Positions 13,052 to 24,481 of a stretch of 64,000 nt of DNA are shown here, piece by piece. The position numbers were made by a program, and so were the translations under genes. This DNA is from Plectosphaerella cucumerina (lineage: Eukaryota > Ascomycota > Sordariomycetes > Glomerellales > Plectosphaerellaceae), in assembly GCA_020746995.1 (NCBI GenBank), contig JAGPXD010000002.1, positions 5,146,001 through 5,210,000 on the forward strand, read 5' to 3'. Positions within the stretch are counted from its first letter, which is position 1. Each line of letters starts with the position of its first letter. Below the pieces are notes generated by a model. The model was not told the origin of the DNA and ran no database searches. It saw only the letters and a list, made by a program, of their open reading frames with translations.

Positions 13052-15262
13052 TAGTCAACGCCAGCAGTGTGCAAGCATCAGTGCAGCAAGGTGGTCATCA
13101 TGGCGGCGCACGCCCCCTCCATCGCCCCATCCGCGCCCGCTCATGCTGGAGAGGACACACCAACACCAACACCAACAACAGTAGCGGGCTTTGCACCACC
13201 CCCTTGCCCCCCCCCTTCAACACTCCCACCGGCCAACGTTTCCAGAAACCGTCTTCAGGAGACCGCAATGGCCGAGAAAGCAGTGTTTTGGCCGCATGTC
13301 ATACCTTGCCATGCATCTCGAGAATCTCCCGGCTGCACCGGAAGGGACTTCCACTCTTCCTGCTGCAAGGCACCGACATGTGTCAAAACAACAGCAGATC
13401 GGCACCTCCGAGCCTTGCAGCTCCAGAGCGCTCAGCAGTGCGTCAGTTACTGTATGAAAATACTCAGCGGCAGCCGTTCTTTGCGCTCGCTATTTCAGAA
13501 GCACCAATCCCATGGCCAATGCACACACAACTGTTGCTGGGCGATGGGAGCTCGTCCGTTTGTTCTGCCTGCCTGCCCGTGCACGGCACAACGACCGGCC
13601 CGATGCCAACTCCCCGACCTCGCTCGTTCTGCGGCGGCTTTGCCCGAATGGGAGATCTCCAAAACCCCCCCCTCAACAGCACCCCTGCCCCCCAAGTCTG
13701 GGCTGATCTCGTCGGCCGGTGATCGCCCGGCCCCGCCTACAACTTGCAGGGCAAGTTCTCGAGATCTTGAACTGGCTCGTCCATCCTTGGTTGCTCACTT
13801 CGAGTCACCACCGGCTACTCGTATCAACGTGGATGAACAAGTGAGTTGCGCCAGGTTCGCGGCTGGCAGTGGCTCAAGTGTCGAGCCCCCTCCCTCGTCC
13901 AAGTTCGACTCTGATCGACCACCAGCAGCCCTACCTGTCATGGTCAGTCCAGCCCGCTGTCTGTGCCCAAATAGCGTGTAGTCGGGGGATCCCCTCGTCC
14001 CATGGTTTACCGACAGGCGTGAGATACATCATCTGTGCACGCACGCCCGCTTCATCAATCAACTCCGAACCTGGCTGTCGCAAGCACGTTTGGCTATGGA
14101 ATAGGCGACGCGCCCGGCTCGACACAATTCCACCCCCCAAAGCCGCCGGGTCAGTCAGTGGCCGCCGTCCTGGCCTGGGGCTCGCTCGCTCGTTCGCCGT
14201 CCGTCTCGTCTCCATGGAGGAGTCGGCTCCGCTGCGGACCAATCTCACCTGCATGCGACCTGCGAAGGTACTTTGCCAGTACTTGCTCGTCTTCGCGCAC
14301 CCGATTTTTCCCACTTGGACAGAAAGAGCACCGTTTCCCCCCCTCCGCCCACAACAGCACCCCCGGCCAGATATCGCGCACTATTCCAGGAAGAACCCTG
14401 CACCGAGGACCGATTCGCGACGATGCTAGCACTTGAACTCTCTGAGGCCGTCCTTACCTGTCCCAGAATGAGCTGTTGGCACGTCTGCACGGGAATTGGC
14501 GACCCATCAGCGGGGAGTTTGAGCGAAAATCTGGGACGGGCTTGTACGTACGAAAACTCATGTCGCGGGGTAGCGCCTTATCACGACCAGATATTGGCGG
14601 GGCGGGAGGGGGTGCTCAACCACCACGATCATGTTCGTCGTGGGTCGGCGCGCCTTTTGCACCCAGCCTGAGTCGCGAAGCTCGGCGTCGAGTGACGCCC
14701 GCCCAAGGATCCAAGTCTGATGCTGTCTGCACACACGTCCGCTGTCAAGCCTGGAGGATTCATCACTTGTCGACGACCAAACCCCACCCTCTGCAAGTTC
14801 TGCTCGCAGTGCTACTGCATGGCACACCCTCAGACGAAAGAAACATGCCACCATCCCATCAAGAAGCAGCATCTGCCCCTTCCTTGGCTACCCTCTACGA
14901 GTGCCACCGTTGCTCAGCGTTCAGCGTCCTGATTCCTTGCTTCCCTCGCCGTCTCCTATCCGCACCACCCAGTGGGTACAGCACCGATGAGCCGCATCAC
15001 CCTTCTGTTCCTGTACCGTTGCCCGTGGACTTTCCCTTTCGAGATGACGTGCCACGGCCTTTTCCCGCCCGCTGCCAGACCGAGCAAGAAGATACTCGGA
15101 GTCTCGAGCCGAAGGACCTGCCTGCCTGCCGTGCCATCATGGCGCATATGCTCGCGCGAGAGCCGGCATTGCGTGGACCGGCCTAGAATCCTGTCGATCG
15201 CGCACAATGGCCGTCTGGAGTCGTTTCCAACCACCGACCCTCGAGAAGCCTTTGGTTTTCCG

Positions 15263-15285
15263 CATTCTGTCATATTGACAGAATG
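15263..15285. repeat. 10-bp palindrome with 3-nt centre
   Basis: CATTCTGTCA and its exact complement TGACAGAATG flank the centre TAT. It could be a hairpin or a dyad protein-binding site. No gene start is nearby. Confidence 0.65.
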
Positions 15286-17655
15286 TTCCACGGAAGGCAT
15301 TGAGTATGGGTTTTCTAGCTGGCGCGCCTGCCTCTCCCCATAAATCTCTCCGGATCGCAGCAGAGGACGTTATGTCACCGACGACCGCCGATGGAGTTCG
15401 CTCTCGACAGCTATCGCGGCCTTTTGCCTCCCTCTCTCCCTCTCTCTTTCACTCGGCACCTCTTTGCCATCAAGTCTGGTCCTGGGCTGCTATTTTTCTT
15501 CACTGCCCACTTCTTGGCGCGTCCTCAGATCTTGATCCATCAGCAGGCTAGCACCAGACTAACTGACTGTGGGCTCACCTTGGTTCCTCTGGGGACTGAA
15601 GAAAGGAGGGGCGTGGAAATACTTGCACATGCACCATCTTCAGTGGGCTTTCCCCGCCCAAGCCGCCCTCCAGCAAACCCCCTCTGGAGCCACACACACA
15701 CGCAAATATGCATGGAGGGAGAGACGGACGACGCCCACATCTGAGCGTACATGATGCATCGATTTCTTGCGTCTGAGTGTGTCTGGGGCGCCCCCCTGCC
15801 GCCGGCTGCGGACCTTGGCAGTGGCAGGCATATGCTTCGAACATGGGCATCCGTCGCAAGTGGTGTTGTTGTTGCCTCGCGGGCGTGCCGAAGCCCAGGT
15901 AAATATGCGGCCATGTGCTGTCTCAAACCACGCAGGCCGGCCATGCCTCACCCACGTAGACCTGCGTCTCGATATTGCTGGCCCTATGCTTGGCTTGGCT
16001 CCGCTGCCATCCCGCTCCGCGGCAACACGGAATCTGCAGAGTCGAATGCGTCTCTTCCTTTCGGGTCGAACATCCCACTCTGCTGATGCGCTGGCGCTCA
16101 GAGGCAGGGAGAGAAGCACTGCAACCCCTCGAGGACGCGTGGCTGGGCCAGTCAGTGATACGACCTGCGCCGGCTTCGGCCCGTGTTTGGTCGAAGATTT
16201 CACAAAGAGAGGAGGGGCTGGTAAGCTGAGCTGACACGAGGCGATGCAGACATGAAATGGCTTTTTTCGACAAAGTGAAGAGGTGGTGGGATGCTCGGGA
16301 TGAGACATGGCATTGTGCCTCGCCCGTCGCTGCGGCAGGCCGAGGACGTCGTGGCTGTTCATGGCTTGCGATGGTGGCCTTGAGCTGATTGATGGGCTGA
16401 CTCAAAAGAAGGGGGTGGGATGGCAATAAGACCACACACGGATGACCGGTCGGCCGGCTGGTGGAGGGATGGATGGATGAGGGGAGGGTGGACTGCACCT
16501 ACTGAAAAAGGTTGCAAACTCTCGCCGCGGCAGGCAGTCGTGGTGGTTGGGAGGGTTACACAGGCTGAACTGGCCACGCCGTGGGATGACACTGCCCGGA
16601 GGATGTGCGTTCGGATGAAGGTGTCGTCCGACCCTCAGATTCAGATATTTCGGGCCGGGCTGGCCGCCCCGGACTCCCTGGTCGCCGATGCCGATGCCGA
16701 TCGCCGGCGATCGTGGGCCCCGAAGTCGCCGCACGGCCCCGGATTCGGACCCGGAGTGTCTCACCTCCGCCGTCTTCGGACCCGGTGCTTCCCGGCCGGG
16801 GAGCACACAAAGCCGGCCTGTCTTTTCGTGCCGGCGCCCGCAAGCTGGTTGTGTCTCACACCCCCTCGCGAGCCGGTCGTCTGGCTCTTCGTCCGAGACT
16901 TGTTGCCAGGCTCCGTGACACGACCACGGATCACGTCCAAGACAGGGCTGCTGGGCGTCGGGTGGTCGTACGAACCCGCTCCTTTGTTCATACTTTCAAA
17001 CGAGAAAGGGGAACGCCACGATGGCACTCTGATCTGTTCATGTTGTTGGGTTCGAGCGGTGGCATCATGCGACTTCCTGGGTCGCCTAGGGTGAGTTTTC
17101 GTCTCGTGTGTCTGTTCTGCCCGCCTTCTCCCACTCACACACTTGCAAGATCGTTGAGCCAGCAGAGTATTTCTTTACTAGGAGAGAGCTATTGGATCCC
17201 ACCAAATGTTACATCATGTGGCTTTCTTCAAGTGAAGATCTGGCGTGGTGGGTTCTGGCCAGGCCAGAGCGATCTGCAGTGGCGACTTCGCTGGCGAGGG
17301 CTAGGAAGCTCCTCGGAGATGGCAGGTAACGTATGATGGGGTTTCCGCCGTCAAGAGGCGGAGGCAGCCCATGGAGCACGCTGTGCCGTGGGCTCTGTGG
17401 AGTCACAGACGAGGATGGACGACATGTTCATGTGCCCTGTTTGACAACCATTCTAGACTGAGCTGATAAGCCACACGATGAGAACAGAACCCCATCAAAG
17501 AGACTCCTCATATTTCACAAAGCCTCTCTCAACCAGGCCAGCCGGACTTTGCTCGGAGACAGGCACCCGAGATTGCTGCTCCCGGCCACAGGGCTGTCAA
17601 CGTCGTCATGGCGATCAAGGACCCCTTCCCGGATGATCCCCTTCCGCAAGGATGC

Positions 17656-17695
17656 CCATGACAGACCACGGCACATTCTCCGTGGCCTGTCATGG
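17656..17695. repeat. 15-bp hairpin with one mismatch
   Basis: CCATGACAG-A-CCACGG (17656-17671) pairs with CCGTGG-C-CTGTCATGG (17680-17695) across an 8-nt loop. There is one A/C mismatch. The right arm is followed by a further copy of GCCTGTCA. Confidence 0.7.
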
Positions 17696-19039
17696 CCTGT
17701 CAACTGTCAAGACGAGTGGCAGGTCGGCAGCCGCCGTGGCCTGACAAATCCAAAACAAGCGGCCACCCCCGCCGAGCCGTTTGCGGATAGGCACGAGGCC
17801 GTCTGTGGGCAATGTCTCACCTTCCGGCTGCCCCCCGGGGTGCGGCTCTCACACTTGCAGCAGTCAGCAGTAGTAAGCTCTGAGGAGCTGTGCCTTGCTG
17901 CGCGGCGCCAACGGCCGTCAAACGGGCGGGAACAGTCGGCCGAGCCTTGCTCCGGCCCTCCCCGCCCCCAATGACCGGAAACGGTCGCCTCTCCCTCTCC
18001 GCCCCTTTGCCGGCGCGCGTCCGGGTGCGGAAGCCCCGCTTCGGCAGCGCAGGTCCGGCTGTCAACTTCAGGGCCTAAAACTGAGACATCTGCTCAGGGG
18101 AGCAAGGTCGCGAGGTTGATCCTTTCACCTCTTCTGCGGGTGTGGCTCCGCACGCGTCACTTTCGGCCGTGTCTGGGCCACTGCCGTTCCCGGAGTGACG
18201 AGGCGGGGCGAGGGAGCACGTCTCCGGGGTAAGGGCGACGCCATCTCTTCTTCGCCGTAACCCTATCCTGTCAAGCCTGGGCGTAAGGACGCAAGGCACT
18301 CCCTCTCCTCTCCGCCCCGCGCAGCGCCCCCCTCGGTCCCGCAGCGCCGAGTCTCTCGGTCCCGGTACATGAGGTCCCTCGGTGACGAGACACGTTGGTG
18401 ATCTGTGGCTGGGCACGTTGCGATCGACGCTTGCGGATGGCTGAGATGGCTGCAGGCTTAAAGCCTCTCTCTGACACGGCGGCGTGAGGTAACATTGATT
18501 AGAGTTAAGCCCTAACCGTGAAACGACAGCAGGCTTTGATGAGGGTGAGACGAGGCTGAGGTTGCTCATGAGCCTGGAGTACGGCCGAGACCATGTCAAA
18601 TCCGAGGTCCATCTCTCCGGGCACAGCACAGCAAGACTTTGAAGTGAAGTTCAGCTTTGTCATCTTTGATCTCCGGTTTGTATTCTTCCAAGCTCAAGCT
18701 CGATATGTGGCCAAGGGCAGACTATTTTTGGAGAAGATACATGATGAGACAAGTCCTCACTGGGAGGCGCTAGGAAAACAGGAGTGTGATATGATTGATG
18801 GCAGAACATAGTTCCCGGAGCAGCGGTGTACGCTGATGATTCCCCAGCAGAAAGCGTGACACGCCAGGTTGGCGGCCCAGTATTACAAGAATGGGATGAG
18901 AAAGGAAGTGAAGAGAAGAGAAGAAGAGAAATGGACGGCGGGTGACTATCTGCAGAATGTGTGTGTTTGTGAGATGAAGCGAGGTTTGGGCGTGAGAATG
19001 CGGACTGGGCTCGTTGCGTCATAAATGATGGAGGATTCG

Positions 19040-20369
19040 TTAGGCGATGGGGAGTTTGCCTCCCAGGTAGAGGATGTTCTCCTTGACGGCTTGTGTCAGG
19101 TCGTCTTGACCGGAGTAAATGTATGCCACTGTTGCGGGCCAGGCCTCCGGGTGAGGGAGGGGCAGGTCGATCGAGTCACCCTCACGGATGTGACCCGAGA
19201 CCATCAGGGCTGCCAGTACTGGCACAGAGTTGCGAGCGTACTCGAGATCTGGGGATGGTCAGTTGAGGATGCTCATGAGACTTTGAGTTTTGAAGGTAGT
19301 GAGACTTACGGATGGGCATGGCCTTGTTGCTACGCATCAAAGCTTGGACATCGACGACCGATCCCCTCCTGTGGCCGTTGCCGACCTGCAAAGATCCTCT
19401 CCTATGGGCGATGACAGCCGGGGACATGCCAGGCCTGGCCATACTGCCCCGGCGGTGCTCGTGCTGGGCGAGGGGGGAGCCGCGCGGGACATGCATCGAA
19501 GGGGTGCGCGCGGTGACGGGCGACTGAGGGACGAAGCCGGTGGGCAGGGGGTCTGGGATGGTGGCGCGCAGCTGGTCAATGTCGAACTCGCGCTGGATGA
19601 GGAAGTTCTTGCGCTGGGGGTTCCTGGGGCGGACCCTGGCGCGCACGACGAGGTGTCTCGAGAACAACATCTGAGGCGAGGAGGCGGCCGAGTTTGAGGC
19701 CTCTGAGCAGGTGCTGCTCATGTCCGAGGGGCGGCGGAGGGAGACGGCCTGGACAAGAACGTCTGCGGATTTTGTGTCGCCGAGGTAGATGTCGCCCCAG
19801 GCTCGGAGCTTGAGCTGCTCGTGGTGGATCTTGCTGGCGTCGACGGAGGCCCTGTTGATGGGCATGGACTGGGACTGGCGGCGGTCCATGTCGCCGTCTG
19901 TGCCGGCGAGGAGCATGGAGCGCGTCTCGGAGACGAGGGTCTGGCGTCTGGGGAAGGTGGTGGCGGGCGAGGCCGGCGTGGGAGGGTGCTGGAGAATGCT
20001 CCTGGCGTTGGGGATGAAGAGCGAGGGCAGCCTCTTCTGCTGGCTTGCGTTGTCCGGCTCGACGGGGGAGATGGGCCTGGAGTTTGATGTCGAACCGGCG
20101 GGGGAGACCTCGGAGCCGTCTCTCGTCTGGCGGATCCTCTGGTCCAGGCGCTCGACCAGGGACCTCTCGTGCTGCCTCATGACACCATCGTAGGAGACGG
20201 AGGGCAAGACGGGCGTGGGGAGGGTCTTGGGAGATCTGGGAGAGGGAGAGTAGATGTGGCCCCTGTTGGGCTTCAGAGGAGAGCCAGGGAGGACACCAAA
20301 GTCGAAGTGAGGCGTCCACATGGGCTTGAGGTTAAGATGCGGGCTGTCGCCCATAGGTGTGGTGGCCAT
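19040..20369 (-). CDS. BTB/POZ-like (possibly Clp1-like) conserved fungal protein
   Basis: Two exons (20369-19310 and 19248-19040, 62-nt intron) encode 422 residues. The chosen ATG (M-A-T-T-P-M-G) begins the conserved-looking part. The frame stays open upstream to an ATG at 20708, but that extension is proline/threonine-rich and probably leader. The first 180 residues are Ser/Pro-rich and disordered. A folded part follows (LRAWGDIYLGD..SADVLVQAV, then a run joining ..RNFLIQREFDIDQLR..-type sequence), then repeated R-R-G-S motifs that look like basophilic-kinase or 14-3-3 sites. The C-terminus (HPEAWPATVAYIYSG..ENILYLGGKL) resembles the last helices of a BTB/POZ fold and also the clampless-1 (Clp1) family. 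The assignment to either family is from memory of the motif, not an alignment. No function is shown. Confidence 0.8.
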
Positions 20370-20963
20370 GGTAGTGGTGGCGTTGTGATGTCGTCCGATT
20401 CCCGGGGGAGAGGTTGAGGGCGAGGGAGCTAGGATGCTATTTTGAGGAGGTGTGTTGAAGAAGGGGTCCCGGCTTGCTGGGAGGAGGAGGGTACAAGTAG
20501 GAGGGGTGGTCTGGAATGGAGGCTTAGGGAGTCGAGGGAGAGCCGAAGAGGAACTTGGAACTTGGACAGGGTAGTGGGGCAGGGGACAGAGCAGGACGAG
20601 GGCAGTCAAGTACTCTGGAGGAATAGGATACGGAAGGTTCGAGGTGGGAGGATGTTGCACGGAGGGGACGGCGAAGGGGGTATATCTGGACTGGCACTTT
20701 TCTTTCACAACGCGCGGTGAGGGAGCCCGGCCAAGGCAGAGTCACGAACGAGACAAGGTAGCCATGGGTAATCAGGAATCTGGGACACTACGGGGGAAGA
20801 AGGGGGGGCGTGGACACGGGAGAGACAAGAGGGAGGGGAGGGGGGGCGTGTGTGTCTCAACCTACGGGACGATGCCGGCGTTGGCTCCAGAGGCCATACG
20901 AGAGACAGACAGGCTGAGAGGACGCGAGACAGAGAAACAAGAGAAAGAGAGCGGCCGGGCTAG

Positions 20964-20981
20964 CTGGAAACACGTTTCCAG
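20964..20981. repeat. 8-bp dyad CTGGAAAC-ac-GTTTCCAG
   Basis: Perfect 8-bp arms around a 2-nt centre, about 595 bp upstream of the BTB-like start. A close-spaced dyad of this type suits a dimeric DNA-binding protein better than an RNA hairpin. Confidence 0.55.
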
Positions 20982-21580
20982 ACACGGATGGCCATCCGGG
21001 CGGCCGGCCCCAGTCGAAGAAGTGCCGGGGGTTTGACGGGGGCAAGAAGAAAAAAAAGGAGGGTTTCTGGCAGGGCAGCCCACCTCCTGTCAAAGAATGG
21101 TGGAAATAAGGAGGAGGGGACAGGCTTGGAATCTGATTTGAGGAAGAGAGAGGGAGAGCAGAGGCCAGGATGGGAGAGGGGTGTGTGGGAAATGTGGTCG
21201 TCAACTTTTCTCACACGACAAAGCGGTTGCGGCTTTGGAGGTGCATCTTTCGAGAACAAAGAAAACGCCGGGATGGGGAGTAGGGGGGGAGCGGAGGTGG
21301 TGGTGCTGGTCTCGGGCCACCCCCCCCGGCCGGGACGGCGGTGTCGCAGCCACACCACCGGCACACACCACCTCTCCTCTCCCACCCGGCGAACTGACTT
21401 GAGTGGGTTACAGAAGAGAGCAGTCAACGAGAGAGAGAATCTGCAACTGATGCAAAGGGAGAGGGAGGGAGAGGGCGCTTGGGACAGAGTCACAGAGATG
21501 CCTGCAGACCCCTGAACAAAGAAGCCTGGCCGCGCTAGGACCGAGAAGGGGGGTCGTTGATGGTGACGGGACGGGACGAT

Positions 21581-21600
21581 GGGATGGGATGGGATGGGAT
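21581..21600. repeat. (GGGAT)4 tract
   Basis: Four perfect GGGAT units flanked by degenerate GGGAC/GAGAT units (about 21568-21610). The four G-triplets could form a G-quadruplex. Confidence 0.8.
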
Positions 21601-22060
21601 GAGACGGGATGAGAGGTGATGACGAGGGGCAAACGGCCATTTGCTTATGCCAGCCTGACTGACCGGCCCAGCGGGTGGGTTCGTTGCCCATCTGGCTGGG
21701 AACGGCCATCCTTCGGAGTTGAAGGCGCTCTACCGCGCAACGGCGTTTACCATCAAGGCGTCTTTGTGATGGGGAAAGACGACTGTTCAGTGTTCAGTGT
21801 TTAGGAGGGGCCATGTTTTCGGGGATTAGCAAGGCGCCTATCGTCATATTTCGTCCGATGTCGTCTCGTTTCCCCCCCCTTTTCGTTTCCATGCCCACCG
21901 CCGTGCCGTGTCGTTTGTCCGCGCGAGTAAGTAAGCCAGAAGGCCAGTAAGAGGGGACAGGCCCCTTTCTTGCCTGGCTAGTTGTTTGTCTAGAAGGAGG
22001 CCGGCCCTGAATCCGGTGATAGTTTAACGCCGTGGTTTTCGATTCAGGGCGATGGCGCTG

Positions 22061-22088
22061 CTGGCACCTGGCACCTGGCACCTGGCAA
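22061..22088. repeat. CTGGCAC tandem repeat
   Basis: Four 7-bp units, the last ending in A instead of C, about 590 bp before the GWT1 start. Confidence 0.85.
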
Positions 22089-22679
22089 CGGGCATGACCT
22101 CACTGGCAGATTAGGTTGGTTAGATAATCAGTCCCGCCAGCCTGGATCTTGAAGCGAACCCGCTGGAGCCCGCTGAAGCCACCCGCCACGCACGGGCCAG
22201 TTACCATGGTCGTAGAGGGACCCGTTCCCCAGTCGCGCGTCCTCATTGGCTACGCGTCCCTTCTCCAGCCGGAGCTTCCCCTGTAGCTTCACCCGACGAC
22301 AGCTCATCCCCGGCCCGTCCAGGCAGCAAATGCGCCCTCGAGTTCCACGTCTGTCACAATTCGCAACACCAACATCACCCTCACGACATATCTGGCCTGA
22401 ATCGTTCCATCGCCGCCAACCGCATTCAAAGACCGACCCGCCCGCCTCTGACACTCCCACCTCCTGCATCAACCCGTCATCTTCGACAGCCGCCGCCGCC
22501 ATTTCGTTCCTCCAGAGTCCAAAGCCCCGAAACTCCCCCACCACCACACTCCCCATCAAAGGAGGGCCATGATCCGAGCCACCTTCGTCCGAAACTGAAC
22601 CCCTTTCAAAAGTCGATATCCTCCAAAACACACCTTCCTACCACCCCGACTACAACATAAACACCCACGCGACCCCGTC

Positions 22680-24481
22680 ATGGCCGACACAGCGCCGCCG
22701 AGCTACAAGCAGCTCAAAGAGGACTTCGTGTCCAACCTCTCCGGCGGCTCGGTAAACGAAGTCAACCTCGTCATATCCGTATCACCGGTACGCGTCTCCT
22801 GACCCCCTGTCCTCCCGTCCCGCTCCTTTCTTTGTTCCCTCCTGCTCTCTGCCGCCGGTCAAGCCCTGCCTCCCACCCCCTTTTCCCTCTTCCTGCAAGG
22901 GAGGAGGGGGGTTGATGCGCCGCCATGTGTGCCACGTAGCAGCAAAATGGGGACACGGAAGAGAGCCGCCCATGCGACAAGACGGCAGATGACATGCGAC
23001 AGTCGACCAAGACACATCAACCACGGAAAAGACACAGGGCTGACTCTTGCTTCCCACCATCCAAACAGGCAGCCCTGATCCTCTGGTCCGCCCTCCAGAC
23101 CCGCCACTCTTTCTTCAGGAGCGCCTCACCCCTGGCCTTCACGCTCGATTACCTCCTGAACGTCGCCGTCCTGCTACTCTCCATCACAATCTACGCCAGC
23201 TCACCCCTGCTCCTCTACGCCCTCATCCTCGGCCCCGTCGCCCTCGCCTACGTCCTGCCGCCGAACACCGGCGCCCCGCGCAAGAAACCCGTCCTCCCCC
23301 CCTCCGCCAGCCAGAAGAAGAAGAATGCCGACGCCGGCCCGGCGCAGGGAGCCGCCGGCGCCCTCTCCGCCCTCTCCACCAAGCCCTTCCTCACCCACTA
23401 CCGCGGCGGCATGATGGCCGTCACCTGCCTGGCCATCCTCGCCGTCGACTTCCGCCTCTTCCCCCGCCGCTTCGCCAAGGTCGAGACCTGGGGCACCTCT
23501 TTGATGGACATGGGCGTCGGCTCCTTCGTCTTCTCCGCCGGCGTCGTCGCCGCCCGCCCCGTTCTCAAAGAGCGCGCCTCCGGCCGCGGCGCTCCCCTCG
23601 CGAATCGTCTGCTCGCCTCGTTGCGCCATTCCCTGCCCCTCCTCGTCCTGGGCGTCATCCGCCTGCTCAGCGTAAAGGGCCTCGAATACGCCGAGCACGT
23701 CTCCGAATACGGCGTCCACTGGAACTTCTTCTTCACCCTCGCCTTCCTGCCGCCCTTTGTCGCCCTCTTCCAGTCCGCCCTCCGCTTCATCCCCAGCTAT
23801 GCTGCCCTCGCCATCATCCTCGCCGTCGGCTACCAGGTTCTGCTGGAGAGCACCGGCCTCAAGGCCTACATCCTGACCGCCCCGCGCGTCGACCTCATCT
23901 CCGCCAACCGCGAGGGCATCTTCAGTCTCTTCGGCTACCTGGCCATCTTCCTCGCCGGCCAGGATACGGGCATGTACGTCCTGCCGCGCAACCTCACCCG
24001 CTCAAAGGCCACCCCCTCTACCCAGCGCACCACCCTCCTCATGACAATGGCTGTGTGGTGCGCCGTGTGGACCGGCCTGTACGTGCTCACCACAAGCTAC
24101 ACATACGGCGACGGACTTTCCGTCTCGCGCCGCCTCGCCAACCTCCCCTACGTCCTCTGGGTTGCCGCCTTCAACACGGGCCAGATCTTCCTCTACTGCC
24201 TGGTCGACAGCGTCTTCTTCCCCGCCTTTTACAACGCCACCGACGCCCGCGCCGAAAAGGAGGCCTACGACGTCGCGACGAGCAGGGTCTTGCGCGCCTA
24301 CAACCGCAACGGCCTGGCCGTCTTCCTGCTGGCCAACCTGCTAACGGGGCTGGTCAACATGACCGTCCCGACCCTGGATGTCGGCCCCGCGCAAGCCATG
24401 GCCATCCTCTTGGCGTACAGCGCGACAATCACCGGTGTGGCTGTCGCACTGGATGCCTATGACATCAGCGTGAAGCTGTGA
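22680..24481 (+). CDS. GWT1: GPI-anchored wall transfer protein Gwt1 (glucosaminyl-phosphatidylinositol acyltransferase)
   Basis: ER membrane enzyme that acylates the inositol of GlcN-phosphatidylinositol, an early step of GPI-anchor synthesis (PIG-W family). Exon 1 (22680-22787, 36 codons) is joined to exon 2 (23069-24481) by a phase-0 intron of 281 nt, long for this window, giving 506 residues. The short N-terminal segment (YKQLKEDFVSNLSGGS, a Gwt1 signature) precedes more than ten hydrophobic helices. Typical Gwt1 stretches are visible: the conserved FLTHYRGGMM loop, DFRLFPRRFAKVETWGTSLMDMGVGSFV, and EGIFSLFGYLAIFLAG later on. The start was chosen because only this ATG supplies the family's N-terminus in frame with exon 2; ATGs inside the intron would delete it. 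The gene diverges from the BTB-like gene. Gwt1 is the known target of the antifungals gepinacin and manogepix. Nothing looks broken. Confidence 0.96.

Larger units (their letters stand above)
8322..19039. other. Gene-poor region (10.7 kb)
   Basis: I can support no gene between the GT2 stop and the 3' end of the BTB-like gene. Long open frames occur (for example 8530-9567 minus and 13067-13981 plus), but they overlap other frames, lack domains and look like the chance ORFs common in GC-rich DNA. The region does hold several inverted repeats (listed separately), a CAGGCCC tandem repeat at 11930-11955 and a poly-G/poly-C pair at 13000-13051. A multi-exon gene of tiny exons or a long non-coding RNA cannot be excluded by eye. 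Confidence 0.55.
20370..22679. promoter_or_regulatory. Divergent BTB-like/GWT1 intergenic region
   Basis: No gene seen. On the BTB side the plus strand is purine-rich (G runs at 20792-20846), so the BTB coding strand is pyrimidine-rich, as usual upstream of fungal genes. An 18-bp dyad lies at 20964-20981, a (GGGAT)4 tract at 21581-21600 and a 7-bp tandem repeat at 22061-22088. Confidence 0.6.

Noticed and set aside
13067..13981. 304-codon open frame on the plus strand
   Set aside because: Overlaps two other long frames and is built of Pro/Ser/Cys-rich random-looking sequence with no family resemblance.
20370..20708. N-terminal extension of the BTB-like protein to an upstream ATG
   Set aside because: The extension is low-complexity Pro/Thr/Ser sequence; the internal ATG begins the ordered, conserved-looking part. 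Not fully excluded.
23047..24462. 471-codon frame overlapping GWT1
   Set aside because: Arg/Pro-rich shadow of the real GWT1 exon in another frame.
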